The position numbers and the translations under genes were made by a program. Source: UBA4742 sp963773335 (GTDB taxonomy: Bacteria; Actinomycetota; Acidimicrobiia; Acidimicrobiales; Acidimicrobilacustridaceae). Taken from it: a DNA stretch of 64,000 bases. Below the pieces are notes generated by a model that made no database searches, was not told the DNA's origin, and saw only the letters and a program-made list of their open reading frames with translations. The DNA lies in NCBI GenBank assembly GCA_963773335.1, contig CAVZAT010000004.1, positions 372,001 through 436,000 of the forward strand. The letters run 5' to 3'. Of the stretch, positions 36,638-45,769 are shown in pieces; position 1 is the first letter of the stretch, and each line of letters opens with the position of its first letter.

Positions 36638-36674
36638 GGCACATCGAACCACCGAAACGGTGGTCAGACGTGCT
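36638..36674. repeat. 37-bp hairpin repeat, copy 2
   Basis: Identical to copy 1 over 37 bp, in the same orientation, with a 62-nt period. Both can fold into the same interrupted hairpin. It lies just after the stop of the minus-strand acyl-CoA dehydrogenase (36714), where it could act as terminator or REP-like element. Confidence 0.7.
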
Positions 36675-36713
36675 CGGAACGCGGGGCTACCTCGGCGGAC
36701 GAGCCACCGGCGG

Positions 36714-37732
36714 TCAGATGACGGACTGGCCCGACTCGACCCGCTCGCGCAGCATGCCGGCCAGGCGGGCGCGGTGCCAGCTGGCGTTGCCGAAGGCCAG
36801 GCCGTCGAGGTGGGTGCGCTTGAGGTACAGGTGGATGTCGTGCTCCCAGGTGAAGCCGATCCCGCCGTGCACCTGGAGGGCCGAGGCCAGCACCCGGGTG
36901 GCGGCGTCGCTGCACCAGCACTTGGCCACCGAGGCCGCCACCGAGGCGTCCGGGTCCGCCGCGGCCACGCACCACGCCGCCCAGTAGGCGGCCGAGCGCA
37001 TGCCCTCCACGTCCACCAGCATGTCGGCGCAGCGGTGCTTGACCGCCTGGAAGCTGCCGATCGGGCGGCCGAACTGGATCCGCTCGGCGGCATAGGCCGC
37101 GGACAGGTCCAGCGCCCGCTGGGCCAGTCCCAACAGCTCGGCGGCATAGGCCACCGATGCCACGTCGACCAGACGTTCGACGCGGTCGACCCCACCCAGG
37201 TCGAGGCGGGGCGCGCCGGCCAGGTCATCGGGTCGCAGCCAACCGACCGTGCGGGTCAGGTCCATGGCCGGTTCGGCCGGGGGACGACGATCCCGCAGAT
37301 CGATGGCTGACAGACGGTCCCCCTCGGCCACCACGACCACGTCGGCCTCGGGCGCGTAGGCGGTCGGCTCGCCCAACCGGGGGGCGATGGCCGCCACCGA
37401 CTCGCCCGCCAGCAGGGCCGGGGCCCACTCGGTGTCGGCCAGGAACTCGAGCGCCACCAGCTGGCTGAGGATGGGTGCGGGGGCCACCCGGGCCCCGACC
37501 TGCTCGCAGCACGACCGCGGCCTCGACCCAGCCCAGCCCGACCCCGCCCAGCACCTCGGGCACGGCCAGCGCCGTCCAGCCCTGGTCGACCATGGCCGAC
37601 CACAGCTCGGCGTCGGTCGGTCCCACCGTCGCTCGGTGGCCGCCCGCACCACGGTCAGGGCGATCGTCCGTCGAGCAGGTCGGCCGCAGCCTGGCCCAAC
37701 GCCTGCTGATCGTCCGACAGCTCGAAGTCCAC
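36714..37732 (-). CDS. Acyl-CoA dehydrogenase, three frame changes in the N-terminal part
   Basis: The C-terminal two thirds read cleanly: QVGARVAPAPILSQLVALEFL, RIQFGRPIGSFQAVKHRCADMLVDVEGM and QVHGGIGFTWEHDIHLYLKR. The N-terminus (GTG at 37732, MDFELSDDQQALGQAA) needs frame corrections at about 37664, 37638 and 37505 to connect through TDAELWSAMVDQGWTALAVPEVLGG. This is the smaller, FadE-type subunit seen in heteromeric ACAD pairs; the divergent gene across operator copy E could encode the partner. The frame breaks are probably sequence errors. Confidence 0.85.
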
Positions 37733-37748
37733 GACGGGCGAGCCTACC

Positions 37749-37762
37749 TGACACTCGTGTCA
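37749..37762. promoter_or_regulatory. Palindromic operator copy E
   Basis: TGACACTCGTGTCA is a near-perfect palindrome in the 63-nt gap between two divergent acyl-CoA dehydrogenase genes (starts 37732 and 37796), suited to joint control of both. Confidence 0.7.
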
Positions 37763-37795
37763 CCGCTGTCCGCCCGTCATCTACGCTGAGCCTCC

Positions 37796-39033
37796 GTGGA
37801 CCTGACCCCGACCGCCGAGCAGGAAGCGCTGCGCGCCGAGTGCCGCGTCGTGGCTGCAGGCCAACCTGCCCTGGGAGTACGGCAACGGTCTGCCGCCGCG
37901 CTTCGACGACCTGGACGACGAGGTCGCCTTCGGGCGGGAGTGGCAGCGCCGCCTGGCCGAGGGCCGCTGGGTGGGCGTGACCTGGCCCGAGGCCTACGGC
38001 GGGCGCGGCGCCGGGCGCGCTGGCCCACTACGTCGTGCAGGAGGAGCTGGCCCGAGCCCGGGCGCCCGAGCTGGTCGGCCGCATCGGCGTCAACCTGGTG
38101 GGCCCGACGCTGCTGGCCCACGGCACCGACGACCAGAAGCGCCCGCTGGCTGCCGACGATCCTCGCGGCCGACCTCCTCTTCTGCCAGCTCTTCAGCGAG
38201 CCCGACGCCGGCAGCGACCTGGCCTCGGTCTCCACCCGAGCCGTGCGCACCGAGCGACGGCGGCGTGGCCGGGTGGGCGTGGACGGCCAGAAGGTGTGGA
38301 CCTCCTACGCCCAGTTCGCCGACTGGGGGCTGTGCCTGGCCCGGACCAACCCCGACGTGCGCAAGCAGGCGGGCATCACCGCGCTGGCGATCGACATGCG
38401 CAGCCCCGGGCGTCGAGGTGCGACCGCTGCGGCAGCTCACCGGCGAGATCCGAGTTCAACGAGGTCTTCTTCGACGACGTCTTCGTGCCCGACGACGCCG
38501 TGATCGGCGCGGTGGACGACGGCTGGCGGGTCTCGTCGTCCACGCTGACCCACGAGCGCGGCACCAACCCGCGCCAGCTCGTGATCCACAGCCAGCACCT
38601 CGAGGAGCTGCTGCGCCTCGCGGTCGAGCAGGGCGGGTTCGACGACCAGCGCACCGCGCAGCGGCTGGCCGAGGCCTACGTGGAGGTGCGGCTGTTCCAG
38701 CTCCACAACTGGCGGTCGCTGTCGCGCCTCGAGGCGGGCCAGCCGGTCGGCCCCGAAGGCTCCGCGCTCAAGCTCTACTGGCGCGAGATGAGCAAGCGCC
38801 TCCACGCCGGCCCTCGACGTGCTCGGCGCCGGCGCGCCGTGCTGTCGGCCGGCGCCGAGGGCAACCCGGGCGACGGGCAGTGGCAGCGGTCCTGGCTCTA
38901 CTACCAGGCGGCCTCGATCTTCGCGGGCACCAACGAGATCCAGCGCACCATCATCGGCGAGCGCGTGCTGGGCCTGCCCCGCGAGCCCGCCCCCAAGCCG
39001 GCAGCGAATCCGTCTGCGACGGTCGCCACATGA
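37796..39033 (+). CDS. Acyl-CoA dehydrogenase, at least eight frame changes
   Basis: Pieces in all three forward frames join into one ACAD: MDLTPTAEQEALRAECR, ANLPWEYGNGLPPRFDDL, VTWPEAYGGRGAG, FCQLFSEPDAGSDLAS, DGQKVWTSYAQFADWGLCLARTNPD, FNEVFFDDVFVPDD, and the C-terminal GTNEIQRTIIGERVLGLP. The breaks fall at about 37848, 38010, 38146, 38252, 38275, 38410, 38447 and 38815, mostly single extra C or G. Each junction restores family sequence at once, so sequencing error is the likely cause. GTG at 37796; the stop overlaps the next gene as ATGA. Confidence 0.83.
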
Positions 39034-39883
39034 GCCGTCCGCCGCGTTCTCGGTCCTGTCCTACGAGCTCGACGACGACGGCCACGTCGCCATCATCACG
39101 CTGCGGCGCCCCGGCGCGGCCAACGCCCTCAACGCGCAGCTCATCGACGAGCTCGACGGCGCCTTCGACCTGGCCGAGGCCGACGACGACGTCCGGGTGG
39201 TCGATCCTGGCCGCCGAGGGCAAGCACTTCTGCGCCGGCCACGACCTCAAGGAGCTGTTCGAGGCCACCGAGCCCGTGGGCGGCCATGCGGGCCACACCC
39301 GAGGGCAAGCTCGCACCACGAGCAGGTCATGTACTGGGACCGGTGCCTGCGCCTCCACGACTTCGCCAAGCCCACCATCGCCGCGGTGCAGGGCGCGTGC
39401 TCGGCCGCCGGGCTGATGCTGGCCTGCATGTGCGACCTGATCGTGGCCGCCGACGACGCCCGCTTCTCCAACCCGGTGCTGCGCATGTCGGGGGCCGGCG
39501 TGGAGCTGCTGGTCGAGCCGTGGGAGCTGGGCGCGCGCAAGGCCAAGGAGTTCCTGCTCTGCGCCGAGACCTTCGACGCCACCGAGGCCGAGCGCCTGGG
39601 CCTGGTCAACCAGGTGGTGCCCCGCGGCCGAGCTCGCCGACGCCGGCGGCGACCATGGCGGCCAAGGTGGCCCTGGTCCCGCCGGTCACCGCCCAGGCGG
39701 TGAAGGCCTCGATCAACGCCACCACCGACCGCATGGGCCAGCGGGACTCCTGGCGCTACCACTTCATGGTCCACCAGTTCGTGTCCAACACCGACACGGC
39801 CCTGGGGCTGGCCGCCGAGCGGGCCGAGGGCGGCATGGACGCGGGTCCGCCAGGAGCAGGCCGGCCCGAACGAGCCGGCGTGA
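39030..39883 (+). CDS. Enoyl-CoA hydratase/isomerase family protein, several frame changes
   Basis: Crotonase-fold segments can be assembled: VLSYELDDDGHVAIITLRRP, ALNAQLIDELDGAF, EGKHFCAGHDLKELFEATEP (oxyanion-hole region), KPTIAAVQGACSAAGLMLACMCDLIVAADDARFS, and RLGLVNQVVP. The extended C-terminal helix region is MVHQFVSNTDTALGL. Breaks occur at about 39035, 39203, 39283, 39316, 39626, 39644 and 39845. It hydrates or isomerises an enoyl-CoA in the same operon as the preceding ACAD, whose stop it overlaps. Its own stop overlaps the CoA-transferase start as GTGA. Confidence 0.82.
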
Positions 39884-41103
39884 GCGGACCCCTCGAGGGG
39901 ATGCGGGTGCTGGACCTGGGCACCCGCATCGCCGCACCGTTCTGTGCCGGCCTGCTGGGCGAGCAGGGCGCCGACGTCATCAAGATCGAGCAACCGGGTC
40001 GGGGCGACTTCATGCGCGAGATCGGCCCCTTCGTGGAGCGAGCGGCGACGGACCGCTACTCGCTGTTCTGGGCGGTGGAGGGCCGGGGCCGAAGAGCGTC
40101 ACCCTCGACCTGCGCAAGCCCGAGGGCCAGGGACCTGCTGCGTCGCCTGGGCGCCGAGTGCGACGTGGTCTGCGAGAACTTCCGCCCGGGCACCCTCGAA
40201 CGCTGGGGGCTGGCCCCGGCCGAGCTCGACCCCCGCCTGGTCATCGTGCGCATCTCGGCCTTCGGCCAGGACGGTCCCTATGCTCAGCGTCCAGGCCTGG
40301 ATCGGCTGGGCATCGGCTACGGCGGCCTGCTCAACCTGACCGGCTACCCGGACCGCCCACCCGTGCGCCCGGGCGTGACCACCAGCGACTACCTGACCGG
40401 GGTGTTCGCGGCCCAGGCGGCGATGGCCGCCCTGTACCGGCGCGACGCCGGCTCGCCCCGACTGGGCATCGCCCCCACCGGCCAAGGGGCGGTCATCGAC
40501 GCGGCCCTGTACGGCTCGGTGCTGCGCATCCTGGAGTGGACCATCGCCGCCTACGACCGGCTGGGCACCGTGCGCCAGCGCGAGGGCAACCGCCTGGCCA
40601 ACTCGGCACCCCTGGACAACTACCCCACCGCCGACGGGCGCTACGTCTGCCTGGTGGCCGGCAGCGACGCCAACTTCGCCCGCCTGTGCGCGGCCATGGA
40701 TCGACCCGAGCTGGTCGACGACCCCCGGTTCCGCATCCTGGCCGACCGGGCCGCCCGCTCCGACGAGATCAACGGCATCGTGGCCGACTGGACCCGGGCC
40801 CACACCGCGGCCGAGGTGGAAGCCGCGGCCGTGGCCCACGACGTCCCGGTGGCCACCGCCTACACGGCGGCCGACATCGCCGCCGACCCGCACATGGCGG
40901 CCCGGGGCGACCTGGTCGACGTGGACGACCCGGTGGTCGGCCGGATGCGCCAACAGGCCCCGTTCCCCCGCTGGGTGGGCGAGCCGCCGGTCGTCCCGAG
41001 CGGCGCGCCCCGGCTGGGCGAGCACACCCGTGAGGTGCTCGGCGCGCTGCTCGGCCTCGACGATGCCGAGCTCGACCGCCTGGCCGACGCCGGCGTGATC
41101 TAG
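39880..41103 (+). CDS. Family III (CaiB/BaiF) CoA-transferase
   Basis: The 407-residue protein has the family III fold: LEGMRVLDLGTRIAAPFCAGLLGEQGADVIKIE at the N-terminus, CENFRPGTLERWGL, SAFGQDGPYAQRPGLDRLGIGYGG, TTSDYLTGVFAAQAAMAAL, and the C-terminal PVVPSGAPRLGEHTREVL. It would move CoA between two carboxylic acids. A pair of compensating indels at about 40095 and 40131 scrambles roughly a dozen residues (expected KSVTLDLRKPEGQ). GTG at 39880 overlaps the hydratase stop. Confidence 0.88.
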   Translation: MSGPLEGMRVLDLGTRIAAPFCAGLLGEQGADVIKIEQPGRGDFMREIGPFVERAATDRYSLFWAVEGRGRRASPSTCASPRARDLLRRLGAECDVVCENFRPGTLERWGLAPAELDPRLVIVRISAFGQDGPYAQRPGLDRLGIGYGGLLNLTGYPDRPPVRPGVTTSDYLTGVFAAQAAMAALYRRDAGSPRLGIAPTGQGAVIDAALYGSVLRILEWTIAAYDRLGTVRQREGNRLANSAPLDNYPTADGRYVCLVAGSDANFARLCAAMDRPELVDDPRFRILADRAARSDEINGIVADWTRAHTAAEVEAAAVAHDVPVATAYTAADIAADPHMAARGDLVDVDDPVVGRMRQQAPFPRWVGEPPVVPSGAPRLGEHTREVLGALLGLDDAELDRLADAGVI

Positions 41104-41384
41104 CTGTTCCCAGCACGTCCAACCCCCGAAACGGTGGTCAGACGTGCCCGGAACCGACCGGCTGCGCCACCGTCTCCACGGCGAGATCTGCCGGCTTTCG
41201 GGGTCACCGACGCCCTCACCACCCGCCTGATGGCGCTGGCCGGCCGCTGGGACACGAACCTCTGGACCCGGGACCGCCGGGAGGCTTGCCGACCAGTCCT
41301 GGCGTGACGGAGCGGAGCGAAGTCGCTCGGGATGTGACACCAGGATGCCGAGGAGGCTGCCGGGGGGCATGCCGACCAGAGGCC
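41104..41384. repeat. Intergenic region holding hairpin repeat copy 3
   Basis: This 281-nt gap between convergent genes has no credible ORF. At 41113-41147 is the third copy of the hairpin repeat: outer arms GCACGTC and GACGTGC are perfectly complementary here, inner arms CCCCCG/CGGTGG. It differs from copies 1 and 2 by a few bases, including compensating changes in the outer arm. It follows the CoA-transferase stop by 10 nt, a position that suits a terminator. Confidence 0.55.
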
Positions 41385-42484
41385 CTAGCCAGTCGTGGCC
41401 AGGTAGGAGTCGGCCACCTTGTGGCGCCAAGTGCCGGCCGGACCCAAGAGCAGGTCGTTGGCCTTGGCCTTGCGGTAGTGCAGGTGGGCGTCGCATTCCC
41501 AGGTGAAGCCGACCCCGCCGTGGATCTGGATGGCCTCGCCGCACACCTCGTTGGCGGCCCGGCCCACGAACGCCTTGGCCATGGCCGCGGCCTCGGCCCG
41601 GACGGGCTCGTCGGCGTCGGACGCCCAGGCCGCGTAGTGGGTGCCGACCCGGGACAGCTCGATGCGTTCGAGCATCTCCGCTGCCTTGTGCTTGATGGCC
41701 TGGAACGTGGCGATCGGACGGTCGAACTGCACCCGCACCTTGGCGTACTCGACGGCCAGATCGAAGGCCTGCTGCATCGAGCCCAGCGTCTCGGCGCACA
41801 GGGCCACAGCCGCGTCGTCGACCACCCGCCTCCAGATCTCGGTGTGATCGCCGTCGGGGCCCACCGGGGTCGCCGCGGTGTCGGTGAGCTCCAGGCGGGC
41901 CAGGCGCCGGGTCACGTCGAGCGACGGGTACGCCTCGGCGTGGGGAGCCTCGATCAGGAAGGTGCCGATCCCCTGCTGGGTGCGGGCCGGGACCAGCACC
42001 CAGTCCGCCGTGTGGCCGTCGAGCACCACCGACTTGGTCCCTCGCAGGCGCCACTGCCCCGACTTGCGCCAGGCCCGCGTCCGCATCCGGTCGATCACGT
42101 CGCCATGACCCGCTTCGTCGATGGCCGCCGTGCGCGCGGGTGGCCCCACTGGCCAACGAGCGCCAGGCGATCGTCGAGACCCAGGGCCCGGGACGCCAGC
42201 GTGGCCAGCACGGCCGACGAGTAGAAGGGCCCGGGCAGCGGGAGCCGACCCATCTCCTCGAGCACCACCATCATCTCCAACAGGCCCATGCCCGCGCCGC
42301 CCTGGGCTTCGGGCACCAGCAGGCCCACCCAGCCCAGCTCGACCATGCGGTCCCACAGGTCATCGGACATGGCTCGGTCGTCGTCGACCATCTGACGCAC
42401 CGCGGACGACGGCACCTGCTCGGCCAGCATGGCCCGGACCGTCTGCTGGAGGGCCTGTTGGGCATCATCGAGGGTGAATTCCAC
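41385..42484 (-). CDS. Acyl-CoA dehydrogenase, frameshift in the middle
   Basis: The N-terminal part (ATG at 42484, MEFTLDDAQQALQQTVRAML) runs through LGWVGLLVPEAQGGAGMGLLEM. The frame changes at about 42120-42170, and the second part contains VRVQFDRPIATFQAIKHKAAEMLERIEL, QIHGGVGFTWECDAHLHYRKAKANDLLLG. It is a FadE-type ACAD that lacks the strong GSEP motif in the middle region, so it may be the non-catalytic member of a heteromer with the divergent gene at 42588. Operator copy F lies between them. Confidence 0.85.
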
Positions 42485-42495
42485 GGCGGCACCTT

Positions 42496-42515
42496 ACCTG
42501 ACACGGCTGTCAGGT
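42496..42515. promoter_or_regulatory. Palindromic operator copy F
   Basis: ACCTGACACGGCTGTCAGGT, palindromic except at the two centre pairs, lies 11 nt upstream of the minus-strand ACAD start and 73 nt before the plus-strand ACAD start (42588), controlling both divergent genes. Confidence 0.7.
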
Positions 42516-42587
42516 TTCTCGGCCCGCGGCTACCATCGGTCGACGGCCGCACCCCACCGAGGTGCCCGCACGGCCCGGGGGGCACGC

Positions 42588-43855
42588 ATGGATTTCTCCT
42601 ACACCGACGAGGACGAGGCCTACCGGGCCGAGCTCATCGCCTGGTTGGACGAGCACCTGCCCAAGTTCCTCGCCGAGTGGTCCGAGGACGACAACCCCGA
42701 CGGCCCCAACACCCCGGCGCAACGCTCGGCCGACGACGATGCCGACTCGGCCGCGCCGGCCGGTGGCGGTGGCGTGCTGTCCCAGATGGAGCGTCGCCGG
42801 GCCTGGCAGCGCGAGCTCAACACCGGCCGGTGGGCCGCCATCAGCTGGCCGGCCGAATGGGGTGGCCGTGACGCCACCGTGACCCAGAACGTCATCTACT
42901 CCGAGACCATGGCCCGCTACCGCACGCCGGGCATCTACAACGCCAACGGCCTCTGGCAGATCGGGCCCATGATCATCCGGTGGGGAACCGAGGAGCAGAA
43001 GCAGCGCTGGATCCCCAACATCCTCAACGCGGATGACCACTGGTGCCAGGGCTTCAGCGAGCCCCAGGCCGGCAGCGACCTGGCCAACCTGCGCACCACC
43101 GCCATCGCCGACGGCGACCACTACGTGCTCAACGGGCAGAAGATCTGGATCTCCTCGGCGCATCTGGCCAAGTGGGGCCTGTTCCTGGTGCGCACCGACG
43201 CCGACGCCATCGCCGAGGGCCGCAAGCACGACGGCATCACCGCTCTGATCGTGGACATGGAGGTGCCCGGCATCACCGTCCGCCCGATCCGCGACATCAC
43301 CGGCGAGGAGATGTTCTGCGAGATCTTCTTCGAGGACGCCCGCATCCCCAAGGCCTACCGGCTGGGCGGCGAGGGCGAGGGATGGCAGGTGGCCATGGGC
43401 ACGCTCGGCTCGGAGCGGGTGGGCACCGCCGGGCTGGCCATCGGCATGCGCGCCGATCTCGACTCGATGGTCAACCTGGCCCGGTCGGTGAACCCGGCGG
43501 CGCTCGACGACCCCGCCCTGCGCACCCGCATCGCGCGATGCCCACACCCGCATCGAGTACACCAAGTTGCTCAACTACCGGGCCCTGTCCAAGATCCTGC
43601 GCAACGAGAAGAACTGGCCGGAGGTCCCGCTGGCCAAGCTCCAGTGGTCCTACCTGGCCCAGACGCTGGCCGAGCTGGCCATCGACCTGCTCGGTCCCGA
43701 CGCCCTGGCCTCGCGGGGGGGCCCCGGACGCAGTCGACGGTGGCGCCTGGAACCGCCTCTACGTGTTCCAGCGCTACACCTCGATCGGCGCCGGCACCAC
43801 CGAGGTGCAGAAGAACATCATCGCCGACAAGGCGATCAAGATGCCCCGTCAGTGA
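42588..43855 (+). CDS. Acyl-CoA dehydrogenase, two frameshifts near the 3' end
   Basis: The protein (421 residues after correction) has MDFSYTDEDEAYRAEL, WPAEWGGRDATVTQNVIYSE, the FAD/substrate motif QGFSEPQAGSDLANL, LNGQKIWISSAH, EEMFCEIFFEDARIP and the end SIGAGTTEVQKNIIADKAIKMP. An acidic, Ala-rich insert (about 50-70) is unusual. Extra bases at about 43536 and 43728 break the frame before the last 100 residues. ATG at 42588, behind operator copy F; its divergent neighbour may be its partner subunit. Confidence 0.88.
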
Positions 43856-43951
43856 CCCCACCGGTGTCGGGGCCGAGCTCGACGCGGACTTGGTCTGAAT
43901 CCGGCGCGTCGGCTACAAGCTGACGGACTCGAAGCCAGGGGGAGACAGATC

Positions 43952-44872
43952 GTGGATGTGCAGTACGAGACCGAGGTGACATCGGACCAGATCGACCACC
44001 TCGGGCACATGAACGTGCGCTTCTACGGCATCCACGCCCGCGCCGGCGCCGATCGCCTGCTGGCGTCGCTCGGACTGCTCGGCCGCGCCGATCAGGTGGT
44101 GTTCCAGCGGGACAGCATCGTGCGCCACCTCCGCGAACAACTGGTCGGTGCCCCGCTCGCCGTGCGGGGCGGCGTCGTGGCGGCGACCGCCCAGGCCGTG
44201 CGGCTCTACCAGGAGCTGGTCAACACCACCACCGAGGAGGTGGCCGCCACCTTCGTGACCAGCTTCGAGCTGGAGGATCGCCGCACCCGCGAGGCCGTGC
44301 CACTCGACGCCGAGGTGGTCGACGCCGGCCACCGGGCGATCGTGGCCGCCCCGGTCGAGCGACTGCCGCGGACGATCGTCGCCGAGCAGGATCCGACGAC
44401 CGGGGCACCCACGCTCGCCACCCTGCGCGATCTCGACCTGGCCATGCGCCTGCCCCGGGTCATCGACCCGGCCTTCTGCGACGACGACGGTTTCGTGGCC
44501 GCCACCGATCTGGCCGAGCTGGTGTGGTCGGGCGAGGCGACACCCGGGCGTGAGTTCCGGCCGTTGGCCGATCTGGCCGACGGCGTGCAACTGGGGTTCG
44601 CCACCCTGGAGAGCCGGGCCACCTGGGCCCGCCCGGCGCGCGCCGGCGACCGCGTCCAGAGCTTCGATGCCGTGATCGAGCTGCGAGCCAAGACGATGGT
44701 GACGCGCCACTGGCTGATGGAGGTGGACTCAGCTGAGCTGATCGCGGTGCTCGAGGTGGTGAACGTCGCCTTCGACACGGCGAGGCGTCGGGCTGTCGAG
44801 ATCCCCGAGGCCCTCCGTGTCCGGATGGGGGCCCGCCTGCTCCCCGAGTTGGGGCCGCCGACCCCGGACTGA
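43952..44872 (+). CDS. Double hot-dog acyl-CoA thioesterase
   Basis: The 306-residue protein has two hot-dog domains. The first begins YETEVTSDQIDHLGHMNVRFYGIHA, the 4-hydroxybenzoyl-CoA-thioesterase-like signature with Asp and HxNxxxY. The second (about 165-290) includes DLAELVWSGEATPGREFRPLADLADG and WARPARAGDRVQSF. It would hydrolyse an acyl-CoA to free acid. GTG at 43952 follows GGGGGAG. It ends 8 nt from the convergent STAS gene. Confidence 0.85.
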   Translation: MDVQYETEVTSDQIDHLGHMNVRFYGIHARAGADRLLASLGLLGRADQVVFQRDSIVRHLREQLVGAPLAVRGGVVAATAQAVRLYQELVNTTTEEVAATFVTSFELEDRRTREAVPLDAEVVDAGHRAIVAAPVERLPRTIVAEQDPTTGAPTLATLRDLDLAMRLPRVIDPAFCDDDGFVAATDLAELVWSGEATPGREFRPLADLADGVQLGFATLESRATWARPARAGDRVQSFDAVIELRAKTMVTRHWLMEVDSAELIAVLEVVNVAFDTARRRAVEIPEALRVRMGARLLPELGPPTPD

Positions 44873-44880
44873 CCGGATCC

Positions 44881-45198
44881 TCAGTCCTCGAACTCGATCA
44901 CGGCCGAGGTGCCGGTCAGGTCGAGCACGGCCCGGGTGGAGGCCGATGGCTGGCGCATCACCAGCCGGCGTTGATGGGCCTGTACGTGCTTGGCCGCGGC
45001 CCTCAGCTCCTGAGACGCCTCGACGTCGATGGTGGTGAGCAGCGAGCAGTCCAACACGATGGTGGAGACGTCGCGGGCCAGCGCGGCATCGACGACGCCG
45101 GTCACATCGCCCGACGACTCGGCTCCCAGATCGCCGTCCAACCCGACGACGGTGAGGTCGTCGAGCTCCAGGACGCGGATGTCGAGGGCGGCGGGCAT
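44881..45198 (-). CDS. STAS-domain protein (anti-sigma-factor-antagonist fold)
   Basis: The 105-residue single-domain protein fits STAS: a beta-strand start (IRVLELDDLTVVGLDGDLG), helix, STIVLDCSLLTTIDVEASQELRAAAKHVQAH, and a C-terminal VLDLTG segment. The position of the phosphorylated serine in SpoIIAA/RsbV (D-S-S-G) reads D-V-E-A here (58-61), so control by an RsbW-type kinase is doubtful. ATG at 45198. It is the last gene before the peptide/lux-like cluster and points away from it. Confidence 0.8.
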   Translation of the reverse strand: MPAALDIRVLELDDLTVVGLDGDLGAESSGDVTGVVDAALARDVSTIVLDCSLLTTIDVEASQELRAAAKHVQAHQRRLVMRQPSASTRAVLDLTGTSAVIEFED

Positions 45199-45603
45199 GG
45201 TGGGACAAGCTCCTCCCGGGCGGAGGACCCGGATCGACTGGCTCTCCTCTTCCTACCCGCCAGGCGCCCGTTTCGGACGCCATCCGGGCCATCCGACCCG
45301 GGCTCGCCGGACCCCGGGTCGGAGCTCCGCCGGTAGCCGCGCCTGACCCGGGCGGCCCATCGCGGGGCCACGCGGCGCCCACAGGCCCCCCACGTCCACC
45401 CCATGGCAGACGTACGGCTCGGCCCCGCCTGGGCGACACACACACCACTCCCGCGGGCACGGCCCGCGGCCGCTGAGCCGTGACCGGGACATCTCGGTCA
45501 GCACGCAACGTCGCCGGGTCCGATGCGATCCCGACCACGGCCCGGCCACGGGCCTCGTCGGACAATCACCCCCGTGTCACGCACAACGAAAGGGGGTGGA
45601 CAC
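45199..45603. promoter_or_regulatory. 405-nt leader/promoter region of the peptide-lux cluster
   Basis: No credible gene was found. Two inverted repeats stand out. At 45451-45469, CCGCGGGC and GCCCGCGG form an 8-bp stem with a 3-nt loop. At 45481-45500, TGACCGGGACATCTCGGTCA has 6-bp arms (TGACCG/CGGTCA), resembling an operator. The region ends in the ribosome-binding site AAAGGGGGTGG (45589-45599). The cluster promoter should be here because the STAS gene upstream runs the other way. Confidence 0.5.
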
Positions 45604-45660
45604 ATGCCTCAGCAGAAGAAGACGACGAAGGATCGACCCAAGCTGGCGTGCTGCCGCTAG
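45604..45660 (+). CDS. 18-residue peptide MPQQKKTTKDRPKLACCR, candidate precursor or scaffold peptide
   Basis: ATG at 45604 is preceded by a very strong ribosome-binding site (AAAGGGGGTGG, 4 nt before the ATG), and the frame ends in TAG at 45658-45660. The peptide is short, basic and hydrophilic, with a striking C-terminal Ala-Cys-Cys-Arg. A GTG at 45574 in the same frame would give 28 residues, but the ribosome-binding site then falls inside the coding region. It is the first gene of the cluster and is followed by a hairpin, then by modifying-enzyme-like genes, which is the layout of ribosomally made natural products. I recognise no family. Confidence 0.65.
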   Translation: MPQQKKTTKDRPKLACCR

Positions 45661-45689
45661 GGCATCAACGAGCTGGATGACCGGGGGGG

Positions 45690-45715
45690 CCGGGCCGGGA
45701 CCCGTTCCGGCCCGG
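45690..45715 (+). terminator. GC-rich hairpin after the peptide gene
   Basis: CCGGGCCGG and CCGGCCCGG pair perfectly (9 bp, extendable to 11 with a CCCG loop), 30 nt after the peptide stop and 55 nt before the next gene. No U-tract follows, so it may be a partial terminator, attenuator or 3' stabiliser that raises peptide mRNA above that of downstream genes. Confidence 0.5.
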
Positions 45716-45769
45716 TCGCCTCGATCTGTCGTCACGCTCCCACGAGCTCCACACCACGAAGGAGGGGTC

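Noticed and set aside
36576..36674. Two-repeat array as a CRISPR
   Set aside because: There are only two 37-bp copies with one 25-nt spacer, the repeat is internally palindromic, a third diverged copy lies elsewhere and no cas gene is nearby.
37480..40140. Programmed frameshifting or true pseudogenes
   Set aside because: The many breaks share no slippery heptamer, lie in three consecutive genes and restore family sequence immediately, so sequence error is the simpler explanation.
40099..42156. 685-codon minus-strand ORF across the CoA-transferase and an ACAD
   Set aside because: It spans two unrelated genes in their antisense or shifted frames and shows no recognisable domain.
45480..45680. 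66-codon plus-strand ORF overlapping the peptide gene
   Set aside because: It is in a different frame from the peptide, has no ribosome-binding site and a random-looking composition.
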